DNA from: CAYSUS01 sp964434165
GTDB taxonomy: Bacteria > Planctomycetota > Planctomycetia > Pirellulales > Thermoguttaceae
Assembly: GCA_964434165.1 (NCBI GenBank)
Contig: CAYSUS010000130.1
Span: forward strand, 1 to 18,023
Length of the DNA stretch: 18,023 nt
Reading direction: 5' to 3'
Made by a program: the position numbers and the translations under genes. Below the pieces are notes generated by a model, which saw only the letters and a program-made list of their open reading frames with translations, was not told the origin of the DNA and made no database searches. Numbering within the stretch: the first letter of the stretch is position 1; the number at the start of each line of letters is the position of its first letter. Shown one piece after another: positions 6,438 to 12,428 of the stretch.

Positions 6438-6453
6438 CATCCGTTCATCCCTG

Positions 6454-6476
6454 CCGGTTCCTGGGAACGGGTTTTT
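6454..6476 (+). promoter_or_regulatory. Hairpin with T5 tract between rpsJ and rplC
   Basis: CC-(G)-GTTC pairs with GAAC-GG around CTGG (6454-6470), followed by GTTTTT (T-run 6472-6476). An outer helix, ATCCC (6447-6451) with GGGAT (6478-6482), could enclose it and sequester the T-run. It looks like a weak intrinsic terminator with an alternative closed form. Confidence 0.4.
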
Positions 6477-6503
6477 CGGGATCCCTCTATGAAATGGAAG
6501 CGG

Positions 6504-6539
6504 CGCGGGTAACCCCGGAGTGCTCCGGCGGGTCCCGCG
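6504..6539 (+). promoter_or_regulatory. Long two-tier hairpin upstream of rplC
   Basis: Outer stem CGCGGG (6504-6509)/CCCGCG (6534-6539), a middle ACC/GGT step and an inner stem CCGGA/TCCGG around GTGC (6515-6528) form one extended structure. It ends 24 bases before the rplC ATG. It may insulate or regulate rplC translation; no protein ligand can be named from sequence. Confidence 0.45.
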
Positions 6540-6563
6540 TGCGACGCAGCAAAGGCAAGTACG

Positions 6564-7274
6564 ATGGCGATCGGACTGCTCGGCCGCAAAGTGGCCATGA
6601 CCCAACTGTATGACGACGCCGGGAACGTGATCCCGGCGACGGTGATTCAGGCCGGCCCGTGCCACGTGCTCCAGGTGAAGACGAAGGAGCGCGACGGGTA
6701 CGAGGCCGTGCAGTTGGGATTCCTCGACAAGCCCCGTCGTCTTGCCAGCCGCGCGCAGCGCGGCCACGTCGCCCGGCTCGATTCCAAACGCCAGAAGGCC
6801 CGCAGCGCGGCGGGCCTGGAGGCGCTTCCCAAGCCCGATTGCGAGCCCAAGCGCTTCGTGCGCGAGTTTCGGGGGTCGATCGAGGGCGTCGAGGTGGGGC
6901 AGGAAGTCAAGGTGGACGCTTTCGCCGAGGTCGCCGCGGTGGACGTCGTGGGGACCTCCAAGGGCCGCGGCACGGCCGGCGCCATGAAGCGGCACAATTT
7001 CCGCGGCCAGCGCGCCTCGCACGGCGTCAAGAAGGTCCACCGGCACCTCGGCGGCACCGGCATGGGCACCGACCCTGCCCGCACCTTCAAGGGAACGCGG
7101 ATGCCCGGCCGGTACGGCAATGCCCGCTGTACCGTGCGCAACCTCAAGGTCGTGCGCGTGGACCCGGACAACGACCTCCTTGTCGTTCGCGGCGCGGTCC
7201 CCGGGCCCAACGGCGGGTTCGTGCTGATCCGCGAGACCAACCGCCTGCCGCAGCCCAAGGCGGCGACGGCATGA
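6564..7274 (+). CDS. rplC: 50S ribosomal protein L3
   Basis: L3 is an early-assembly 50S protein whose long extension reaches toward the peptidyl transferase centre. The 236-residue product begins with the family start MAIGLLGRKVAMTQLYDDAG. Its conserved central extension runs from about residue 137: RGTAGAMKRHNFRGQRASHG, then HRHLGGTGMGTDPARTFKGT and MPGRYGN. The Gln in FRGQ lies in the extension, in the region where PrmB methylates a Gln in E. coli. The ATG is preceded by AAAGG (6551-6555) at 8 bases. The C-terminal tail (about 15 residues, rich in Pro and Ala) is slightly longer than usual. It lies between rpsJ and rplD as in other S10 operons. Confidence 0.97.
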   Translation: MAIGLLGRKVAMTQLYDDAGNVIPATVIQAGPCHVLQVKTKERDGYEAVQLGFLDKPRRLASRAQRGHVARLDSKRQKARSAAGLEALPKPDCEPKRFVREFRGSIEGVEVGQEVKVDAFAEVAAVDVVGTSKGRGTAGAMKRHNFRGQRASHGVKKVHRHLGGTGMGTDPARTFKGTRMPGRYGNARCTVRNLKVVRVDPDNDLLVVRGAVPGPNGGFVLIRETNRLPQPKAATA

Positions 7275-7323
7275 GCGACGCCGCTCGGTGGGCCCTCGAG
7301 GAAGCCTCGGACCGCACTTCGCC

Positions 7324-8375
7324 ATGAGTCAACAAGACGGTAGCACGATGGTCAGCCTGCCCGTTTACGATCGATCCGGATCCCAGGTCGGCACTTACGA
7401 GATCGACCCGGCCGAACTGGCGCCGCGGATCTCCAAACAGCTTCTGCACGATGCGGTCGTGATGTATCGCACGAACCGCCGGCAGGGCTCCGCGCACACG
7501 CGCGGGCGATCGGACGTCGCCGGGACGACGAAGAAGATGTATCGGCAGAAGGGGACCGGCAACGCGCGGGCCGGCTCGCGGCGGACCAACATCCGCCGCG
7601 GCGGCGGCCACGTCTTCGCCAAGCGGTCCCGCGACTGGTCGTACCGGCTGCCCAGGCGGGCGTTGCGCCTGGCCACGCGCATGGCCGTGGCCTCCCGGCT
7701 GGCCGACAACGAGGTCACGCTCATCGAGGACCTCCGCTTCGAACAGCCCAGGACCGCCGAGATGGCGGCCGTGCTCAAGGCCCTGTATGGGGCGGGCGAG
7801 CTCGCGACCCTGGCCGAGTCTCTGGCCCGCAAGCGTCGCGAGGCCCGCAAGCGCCTGGCGGCTCGGCGCCAGGAGGAGGGCGAGGGGGACGGGGATCAGG
7901 CCGCGAGCGAGACGAAGGCCGATCCGGAGGACGTGCGGGTCTCGATCTTCGACGCCCTGAAGCACCATCCGAACGCCTTGCTCGTCGCCCTGAAGACCTA
8001 CGACGCCAGCACGTACAAGAGCATCCGCAACCTGCCCGGCGTGACGTGCCTTCCCGTCGCGGAGTTGAACGCCCTGGAGGTTCTGCGGCCGCGGCGCCTG
8101 CTGATGACGCGCGAGGCGCTGGACGCCTTCCGCAACCAGGACAGCGGACAGGACAGCGGACAGGACAGCGGACAGGACAGCGGACAGGACANNNNNNNNN
8201 NNNNNNNNNNNNNNNNNNNNNNNNNNNNNNNNNNNNNNNNNNNNNNNNNNNNNNNNNNNNNNNNNNNNNNNNNNNNNNNNNNNNNNNNNNNCAGGACAGC
8301 GGACAGGACAGCGGACAGGACAGCGGACAGGACAGCGGACAGGACAAGGCCGAGGCGAGCGAGGATACCGCCTAG
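7324..8375 (+). CDS. rplD: 50S ribosomal protein L4 with acidic insertion and QDSG-repeat tail, interrupted by gap
   Basis: L4 lines the 50S exit tunnel and in E. coli also represses the S10 operon. The core is clear: MVSLPVYDRSGSQVGTYEID from Met at 7348, the tunnel loop MYRQKGTGNARAGSRRTNIR, GGGHVFAKRSRDWSYRLPRR, and the C-terminal VLRPRRLLMTREALDAF. Between these lies a charged insertion (about 7840-7935) that goes from Arg/Lys-rich to Glu/Asp-rich, so the core is about 263 residues against the usual 200-210. After the normal family end comes a perfect (Gln-Asp-Ser-Gly)n repeat broken by 100 N, then QDKAEASEDTA and a stop at 8373-8375. With 100 N taken literally the two halves are out of frame; the repeat phase puts them in frame. 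Start 7324 or 7348 is undecided; 7348 matches the usual L4 N-terminus. Confidence 0.9.
8137..8346 (+). repeat. 12-bp tandem repeat (CAGGACAGCGGA)n in rplD, split by gap
   Basis: Four perfect copies plus CAGGACA (8137-8191, 55 bp) precede the gap, and four perfect copies plus CAGGACA (8292-8346, again 55 bp) follow it. The unit encodes Gln-Asp-Ser-Gly with no synonymous variation between copies. The real number of copies is unknown. Phase requires a total length of 7 + 12n, so the true gap is 5 modulo 12, or the two ends overlap. Confidence 0.97.
8192..8291. other. Assembly gap, exactly 100 N
   Basis: A run of 100 N is the usual placeholder for a scaffold gap of unknown size. The same repeat ends and starts at the two borders, so the hidden sequence is most simply more copies of the 12-bp unit. 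Confidence 0.98.
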
Positions 8376-8386
8376 ACGGAGGCGTT

Positions 8387-8422
8387 GCGGAGCGTCGCGT
8401 CGCCCCACGCGGGGCGCTCCGC
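8387..8422 (+). promoter_or_regulatory. Strong bulged hairpin between rplD and rplW
   Basis: GCGGAG (8387-8392) pairs with CTCCGC (8417-8422), and CGCCCC (8401-8406) pairs with GGGGCG (8411-8416) around ACGC. An 8-base bulge (8393-8400) lies on the 5' side. Twelve G+C-rich pairs but no T-run: more likely an mRNA processing or stability element than a terminator. Confidence 0.4.
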
Positions 8423-8460
8423 CCGAAGCCGACGCAGTTCAGTTGGAGGGGAAGAGCCCC

Positions 8461-8772
8461 ATGGCCCGTGACGTGACCAAGACGAGACTCGAATTGGCGC
8501 CGCACCAGGTGGTGCTCCGTCCGCTGGTGACCGAGAAGGGCTACCACAAGGCGGAGCGGTACAACACGTACACGTTCGAGGTGAGCTCGCTGGCCGGCAA
8601 GGACGACATCCGCCGCGCCGTGGAATCCCTGTTCGACGTGAAGGTGGTGCGAGTGAACACGCAGAACCGTCGCGGCAAGCCGCGCCGGACCCGTTTTCGC
8701 CAGGGGCGGACGAAGGCCTGGAAGAAGGCCCTTGTCACGCTGGACCCGGAGGACCGGATCAACTTTTTCTAG
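8461..8772 (+). CDS. rplW: 50S ribosomal protein L23
   Basis: L23 sits at the exit of the peptide tunnel and is the docking site for trigger factor and SRP. The 103-residue product has the L23 core: LRPLVTEKGYHKAERYNTYT (residues 20-39), DDIRRAVESLFDVKVVRVNT, and the basic hairpin GKPRRTRFRQGRTKAWKKAL. Compared with the shortest family members it has about 12 extra N-terminal residues (MARDVTKTRLEL). The start is supported by GGAGGGG about 10 bases upstream. It directly follows the rplD tail and precedes rplB by 78 bases. A single long frame would appear to join it to rplD through the gap; that fusion is an artefact of the 100-N length. Confidence 0.96.
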   Translation: MARDVTKTRLELAPHQVVLRPLVTEKGYHKAERYNTYTFEVSSLAGKDDIRRAVESLFDVKVVRVNTQNRRGKPRRTRFRQGRTKAWKKALVTLDPEDRINFF

Positions 8773-8850
8773 ACCGCGCGCCGAACGCCGCCGGGTCCTG
8801 CCTGGGGCCCCGCGGACGCACCGCAGGCCGAGCGCCGAGAGCCGATCACC

Positions 8851-9705
8851 ATGGGTATTCGCCGATACAAGCCGACGACACCGGGACGCCGCGGGGCGAG
8901 CGTGAGCGATTTCGCCGAGCTGACCCCCGGCGCCAAGCCGGCCAAGAGGCTGCTGAAGACGAAGCGCCGCACGGGCGGCCGCAACAACCACGGGAGGATC
9001 ACGGCCCGCCATCGCGGCGGGGGGCACAAGCGCAAGATCCGGCTGATCGACTTCCGGCGCAACAAGGACGGGGTGCCGGCCCTGGTCAATTCGATCCAGT
9101 ACGACCCCAACCGCAGCGCCCGGGTCGCCCTGTTGCATTACGTGGACGGGGAGAAGCGTTACATCCTCGCTCCGGACGGGCTGCGGGAGGGGGACAAGGT
9201 CCTCAGCGGCGCCGAAGCGCCCCCCAGCCGGGGCAACTGCCTGCCGCTGTCGAGGATCCCGCTGGGCACCGACATCCACAACGTCGAGCTGCAGCCCGGC
9301 CGCGGCGGCGTGATGTGCCGCTCCGCCGGGACCAGCGCCACGCTGGTCGCGCGCGAGGCCGATTGGGCGCAGATCAACCTGCCCAGCGGCGAGATTCGCC
9401 GCGTGCCCGCCGCGTGTCGGGCGACGATCGGCAAGATGAGCAACCCGGAGCACATGAACATCGAGCTGGGCAAGGCCGGACGCAAGCGGTGGCTGGGCCG
9501 GCGGCCCCACGTGCGGGGCACGGCGATGAATCCCATCGACCATCCGCACGGCGGCGGCGAGGGCCGCACCAAGGGAGGGCGCCACCCGGTCAGCCCGACC
9601 GGCAAGTCGTCCAAGGGGGGATCGACGCGCAAGCCCCGCAAGCCGTCGAACAAGGCGATCGTGCGCCGCCGCCGGTCGGTGCGTTACGGCCAGATCAAGA
9701 TTTGA
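8851..9705 (+). CDS. rplB: 50S ribosomal protein L2
   Basis: L2 is a core 50S protein that binds 23S rRNA near the peptidyl transferase centre and is needed for subunit joining. The 284-residue product is close to the typical 275. Conserved blocks include MGIRRYKPTTPGRRGASVSD, KRRTGGRNNHGRITARHRGG, RIPLGTDIHNVELQPGRGG, and GTAMNPIDHPHGGGEGR, which contains the functionally important His of the family. The basic C-terminal tail follows. The residues about 120-126 (AEAPPSRGNC) are slightly longer than the common loop. The start matches the universal MGIR(R/K)YKP; no clear Shine-Dalgarno precedes it. The next gene, rpsS, follows after 94 bases that hold two hairpins. Confidence 0.98.
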   Translation: MGIRRYKPTTPGRRGASVSDFAELTPGAKPAKRLLKTKRRTGGRNNHGRITARHRGGGHKRKIRLIDFRRNKDGVPALVNSIQYDPNRSARVALLHYVDGEKRYILAPDGLREGDKVLSGAEAPPSRGNCLPLSRIPLGTDIHNVELQPGRGGVMCRSAGTSATLVAREADWAQINLPSGEIRRVPAACRATIGKMSNPEHMNIELGKAGRKRWLGRRPHVRGTAMNPIDHPHGGGEGRTKGGRHPVSPTGKSSKGGSTRKPRKPSNKAIVRRRRSVRYGQIKI

Positions 9706-9732
9706 GGTGTGAGGATTTGACGCCCGTGGAGC

Positions 9733-9777
9733 GGCCGCCGCGCCAGGCGGCCTCCGGAAGCCGGCCCCGGAGCCGGC
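9733..9777 (+). promoter_or_regulatory. Two consecutive hairpins between rplB and rpsS
   Basis: First stem: GGCCGCC (9733-9739)/GGCGGCC (9746-9752), seven perfect pairs, loop GCGCCA. Second stem: GCCGGC (9760-9765)/GCCGGC (9772-9777), loop CCCGGA. They fill half of the 94-base spacer and end 22 bases before the rpsS ATG. No T-run follows either. Confidence 0.4.
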
Positions 9778-9799
9778 GCAATCCCCTTCGAGCAGTGGC

Positions 9800-10069
9800 A
9801 TGAGCAGATCGAAGAAGAAAGGCCCGTACGTCGATCCGAAGCTCTACATGAAAGTCGAGCGGCAGAACGAGGCGGGGACCAAGGACGCGATCAAGACCTG
9901 GGCCCGGGCGTGCGTCATCGTGCCGGAGTTCGTCGGTCACACCTTCATGGTGCACAACGGGCGCCAGCACATGAAGGTGTTCGTCACCGAGGAGATGGTC
10001 GGCCACCGGCTGGGCGAGTTCGCCCCGACGCGTACGTTCCGGGGGCACGGGGGCAAGGGCAAGAGATAG
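9800..10069 (+). CDS. rpsS: 30S ribosomal protein S19
   Basis: S19 lies in the 30S head, forms a pair with S13 and contacts the A-site finger of the 50S subunit. The 89-residue product has the normal length. Recognisable blocks are MSRSKKKGPYVDPKLYMKV, KTWARACVIVPEFVGHTFMV and HNGRQHMKVFVTEEMVGHRL, ending GEFAPTRTFRGHGGKGKR. The ATG at 9800 agrees with the family start; GAGCAG upstream is at best a weak ribosome binding site. It sits in the standard rplB-rpsS-rplV order, with 66 bases to rplV that include a small CTCGC/GCGAG hairpin (10073-10086). Confidence 0.98.
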   Translation: MSRSKKKGPYVDPKLYMKVERQNEAGTKDAIKTWARACVIVPEFVGHTFMVHNGRQHMKVFVTEEMVGHRLGEFAPTRTFRGHGGKGKR

Positions 10070-10072
10070 CGG

Positions 10073-10086
10073 CTCGCCGGAGCGAG
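10073..10086 (+). promoter_or_regulatory. Small hairpin between rpsS and rplV
   Basis: CTCGC pairs perfectly with GCGAG around a CGGA tetraloop, just after the rpsS stop codon. It is short and without a T-run; possibly an RNA stability or processing element. Confidence 0.25.
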
Positions 10087-10135
10087 ACAGAATCGGGCCC
10101 GCCGCAGTGCCGGGCAACATGCGAGGACACCAGTC

Positions 10136-10462
10136 ATGGCATACGAGGCGACGCACCGATTTGCCCGGATCAGCCCGACCAAGGTCCGCCCCCTGGCCGA
10201 CCTCATCCGCGGCAAGTCCGCCGACGAGGCGCTGCACCTTCTCCGCTACCAGCCGCACCGCGGCGCCCGCATGTTGGAGAAGGTGCTCCGCAGCGCGATG
10301 GCCAACGCCGAGGACCGCCGGGCGCAGAACCTCAATCGCCTGCGCGTCGTCGATGCCCGCGTGGACCAGGGACCGATGTTCCGCCGCCTCCGCCCCAAGG
10401 CGCGGGGGATGGCGGCGGTCCTCAAGAAGCGGATGTCGCATATTCGCATCGCCGTGGAGTGA
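10136..10462 (+). CDS. rplV: 50S ribosomal protein L22
   Basis: L22 contacts all 23S rRNA domains, and its long beta-hairpin, with L4, forms the exit-tunnel constriction. The 108-residue product is of typical length. It shows RISPTKVRPLADLIRGKSAD (residues 11-30), EKVLRSAMANAEDR, and the hairpin region DQGPMFRRLRPKARGMAAVL before the C-terminal strand SHIRIAVE. The hairpin carries MAAVLKKRMSH instead of the frequent GRA-x-I-KRTSH pattern, a modest change in the tunnel-lining part. GCGAGGA about 10 bases before the ATG supports the start. The neighbours rpsS and rpsC are in standard order. Confidence 0.97.
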   Translation: MAYEATHRFARISPTKVRPLADLIRGKSADEALHLLRYQPHRGARMLEKVLRSAMANAEDRRAQNLNRLRVVDARVDQGPMFRRLRPKARGMAAVLKKRMSHIRIAVE

Positions 10463-10540
10463 CGCGCGAACGGAAGAACCGCGGTTGTTTTCGCCCCGGA
10501 CGGGGGCCGAGCCGACGCCGAGAATCGCCAGAGACGAGCT

Positions 10541-11257
10541 ATGGGTCAGAAAGTCAGTCCGACCGGGTTTCGCACGGGGGTTGTTACCGGCTGGAAGAGC
10601 CGCTGGTACGCCTCGAAGAAGGAGTTCTCCGAGCTGCTCGTGGAGGACTTCAAGATCCGCAGGTTCATCAAGAAGCGCAAGGACCGCTTCGGCAAGGCAA
10701 TGTACCCCGCGATCGCGAAGATCGAGATCGAGCGGACCCGCGACGAGGTGAAGGTCGTGCTCCACTCGGCGCGCCCCGGCGTGCTCATCGGCCGCAAGGG
10801 AGAGCGGGTAGAGGAGCTTCAGAACGAGCTGCAGGCCCTGACCGGGCGGCGGATCAACATCAAGATCGAGGAGATCAACCGCCCCGAGGTCGTGGCCCAG
10901 CTCGTGGCCGAGGACATCGCCGAGCAGCTCGGCAAGCGGGCCAGCTTCCGCCGGACCATGAAGCGGGCCCTGGAGCAGACCATGGACGCCGGGGCCAAGG
11001 GGATCAAGATCCAGTTGGCCGGCCGGCTGGGCGGGTCCGAGATGTCGCGGCGCGAGAAGGCGATCGCCGGTTCGATTCCCTTGTCCACGTTGCGGGCGAA
11101 GATCGACTACGGCTTCGCCGAGGGGCTGATCGCCCAGGGACATATCGGGATCCAGGTGTGGATCAACCAAGGCATGTATAGCGAGGAAGACACCGATGGC
11201 TCTGATGCCCAAGCGGGTCAAGCACCGAAAAAGCCAAAGAGGACGTATAAAAGGTGA
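10541..11257 (+). CDS. rpsC: 30S ribosomal protein S3
   Basis: S3 forms part of the mRNA entry channel of the 30S subunit and has helicase activity there. The 238-residue product starts MGQKVSPTGFRTG, has the type II KH domain with its GxxG loop in GVLIGRKGERVEEL (about residues 81-94), and the C-terminal domain GIKIQLAGRLGGSEMSRREK to IGIQVWINQGMYSEED. The last 22 residues (DTDGSDAQAGQAPKKPKRTYKR by composition: an acidic-polar part, then a basic part) mostly lie over the start of rplP in another frame. The overlap is 62 bases (11196-11257). Both frames look real: S3 is conserved to at least INQGMY, and L16 begins with its family sequence. The tail length is within the range of bacterial S3. 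Confidence 0.96.
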   Translation: MGQKVSPTGFRTGVVTGWKSRWYASKKEFSELLVEDFKIRRFIKKRKDRFGKAMYPAIAKIEIERTRDEVKVVLHSARPGVLIGRKGERVEELQNELQALTGRRINIKIEEINRPEVVAQLVAEDIAEQLGKRASFRRTMKRALEQTMDAGAKGIKIQLAGRLGGSEMSRREKAIAGSIPLSTLRAKIDYGFAEGLIAQGHIGIQVWINQGMYSEEDTDGSDAQAGQAPKKPKRTYKR

Positions 11258-11612
11258 GGCCACCCGCGGCAACCGCGTCGTCTTCGGCGACTTCGGCCTC
11301 CAGTCCACGCAGGCGGGCTGGATCAGCGCCGCGGTCATCGAGGCGGGGCGGATCGCGGCGCAGCAGTACCTCCGCTCCGAGGGGCGGCTGTACATCCGCA
11401 TCTTCCCCCACAAGCCGATCACCTCGATCCCCCTGGAGACGCGGATGGGCAAGGGCAAGGGCGAGCCGGAGTACTGGGCGGCGGTGATCAAGCCGGGGAC
11501 GGTGATGTTCGAGATCGGCGGCGTCACCGAGGAGGTGGCGAGGTTGTGCTTTACGCGCCTGGCGCACAAGATGCCCGTCAAGGTCCGGTTCATCCGCCGG
11601 CGCGCGATGTGA
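11196..11612 (+). CDS. rplP: 50S ribosomal protein L16
   Basis: L16 is a late-assembling 50S protein near the A site, where it helps position tRNA. The 138-residue product has LMPKRVKHRKSQRGRIKGEA (residues 3-22), the central YLRSEGRLYIRIFPHKP, and RMGKGKGEPEYWAAVIKPG. The start at ATG 11196 is supported by GAGGAAG (11183-11189) 6 bases upstream, inside rpsC; an alternative is the ATG at 11205, which leaves MPKRVKH. Its first 62 bases overlap the end of rpsC in a different frame, suggesting translational coupling. rpmC follows after 70 bases. Confidence 0.97.
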   Translation: MALMPKRVKHRKSQRGRIKGEATRGNRVVFGDFGLQSTQAGWISAAVIEAGRIAAQQYLRSEGRLYIRIFPHKPITSIPLETRMGKGKGEPEYWAAVIKPGTVMFEIGGVTEEVARLCFTRLAHKMPVKVRFIRRRAM

Positions 11613-11682
11613 CCCGTTTGCAGCCCGGGCCCCGGACCCGACGCGACCGCGTGCGACTTTCCCAGACAAGGCAGGATCCGCG

Positions 11683-11916
11683 ATGACCAAGGCCGCCGAG
11701 TTGCGCGAGATGAGCGACGAGCAGTTGCAGTTGACGCTCAAGGAGACCACGGAGGGCTTCTTCCGACTGCGCCTCCAGGCGGAGACGGAGCGGCTCGACG
11801 CGCCCAGCGAGCTCCGCAAGCACCGGCGCCTGATCGCGCGGCTGAAGACGATCCAGTCGGAGCGGCGGCGGGCCGCCGCGCCCGGCGCCGCGGAGGAGCC
11901 TCCGGCCTCCGCCTGA
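11683..11916 (+). CDS. rpmC: 50S ribosomal protein L29
   Basis: L29 is a small two-helix protein near the tunnel exit, next to L23, and contributes to the site where targeting factors bind. The 77-residue product shows ELREMSDEQLQLTLKETTEG, the usual FFRLRLQAETERLDAPSELR and the second helix HRRLIARLKTIQSER. The last 15 residues are an Ala/Pro/Glu-rich tail (RRRAAAPGAAEEPPASA), a little longer than in most species. The GGCAGGA motif about 9 bases before the ATG supports the start. It sits in the standard rplP-rpmC-rpsQ order, 78 bases before rpsQ. Confidence 0.95.
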   Translation: MTKAAELREMSDEQLQLTLKETTEGFFRLRLQAETERLDAPSELRKHRRLIARLKTIQSERRRAAAPGAAEEPPASA

Positions 11917-11994
11917 CCGTAACCGAGACAGACCGCGGCCGCCCGCCGGCGAAGGGACGGGCCGGCCGATTGAACCCGACCGGAAGACCAAACC

Positions 11995-12318
11995 ATGCCC
12001 CGCAGAGTCGAGATCGGCATCGTCACCGCGGACAAGACGCCCAAGACGCGGCGCGTGGAGATCGCCCGCTTGGAGCGCCATCCGATGTACGGCAAGTACC
12101 TCCGCCGCCGCACGGTGTGCTACGCGCACGATGAGAACGACGAGTCGCGCGTGGGGGACAAGGTGGAGATCGCCGAGTCGCGACCCATGTCGCGGACCAA
12201 GCGATGGCGCCTGGTGCGGGTCGTCACCCGGGGGACGCAGATCGACCTGGCCGCGCTCCGCGCGGCGCAGAAGGCGGCCGGGCAGGACGAGGAGGAGCGC
12301 GCGGGCAGCGAGCAATGA
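11995..12318 (+). CDS. rpsQ: 30S ribosomal protein S17
   Basis: S17 is a primary 16S rRNA-binding protein of OB fold in the 30S body. The core matches the family: GIVTADKTPKTRRVEIARLE (residues 8-27), HPMYGKYLRRRTVCYAHDEN, GDKVEIAESRPMSRTKRWRL. The 107-residue product is longer than the common 80-90 because of a charged C-terminal extension after VVTRG (ending GQDEEERAGSEQ), expected to be flexible. A GGAAG motif about 9 bases upstream is a plausible ribosome binding site. This is the last gene of the S10 block; a 110-base spacer with alternative hairpins separates it from rplN. Confidence 0.96.
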   Translation: MPRRVEIGIVTADKTPKTRRVEIARLERHPMYGKYLRRRTVCYAHDENDESRVGDKVEIAESRPMSRTKRWRLVRVVTRGTQIDLAALRAAQKAAGQDEEERAGSEQ

Positions 12319-12331
12319 GACGTTCGGGCGC

Positions 12332-12363
12332 GCCGCCCGCCGTCGCGGAAGGCCGGGCGCGGC
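12332..12363 (+). promoter_or_regulatory. G+C hairpin after rpsQ
   Basis: GCCGCCC (12332-12338) can pair with GGGC-(GC)-GGC (12355-12363), seven pairs with a two-base bulge and a 16-base loop. It stands at the boundary of the S10 and spc blocks. No T-run follows, so termination there is not established. Confidence 0.3.
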
Positions 12364-12380
12364 GAGGGGCCAGGAAGACC

Positions 12381-12407
12381 GTGCCTTTGCGGCACGCAAG
12401 AGCGTGC
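12381..12407 (+). promoter_or_regulatory. Mutually exclusive hairpins upstream of rplN
   Basis: Hairpin A is GTGCC/GGCAC around TTTGC (12381-12395). Hairpin B is GCACGC/GCGTGC around AAGA (12392-12407). They share 12392-12395, so only one can form at a time. The words CCTTTGCG at 12384-12391 and 12409-12416 form a direct repeat, the second copy being near the rplN ribosome binding region. This has the layout of a small RNA switch, but no ligand is evident. Confidence 0.4.
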
Positions 12408-12428
12408 ACCTTTGCGAGAGTGTAAACG

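Noticed and set aside
8137..8346. Repeat array considered as a CRISPR
   Set aside because: The unit is 12 bp with no spacers between copies and it encodes an in-frame tetrapeptide. It is a coding tandem repeat.
7288..8772. A single + strand frame that appears to fuse L4 with L23 through the N run
   Set aside because: It exists only because the gap is written as 100 N. After the gap it reads the repeat out of phase (Arg-Thr-Ala-Asp) and happens to join the rplW frame. The repeat phase and the stop at 8373-8375 show two separate genes.
9699..9722. ATTTGAGGT followed by TTTGACG at the end of rplB, similar to the two promoter start regions
   Set aside because: There is no -35 box at the right distance upstream and no A+T-rich -10 after the TTGACG. 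The match includes the rplB stop codon.
7144..9801. Long minus-strand open frame opposite rplC-rplB, running through the gap
   Set aside because: It is antisense to four conserved genes and crosses the N run; no family resemblance.
10477..10486. Palindrome AACCGCGGTT before rpsC, followed by GTTTT
   Set aside because: Ten bases with no loop cannot make a stable RNA hairpin, and short palindromes are expected by chance in this sequence.
9695..11593. Long minus-strand open frame opposite rpsS-rplP
   Set aside because: Shadow of conserved + strand ribosomal genes, as above.
12398..12426. TGTAAA (12421-12426) as a -10 box for an spc promoter
   Set aside because: The bases 17 positions upstream (AAGAGC) do not resemble a -35 box.
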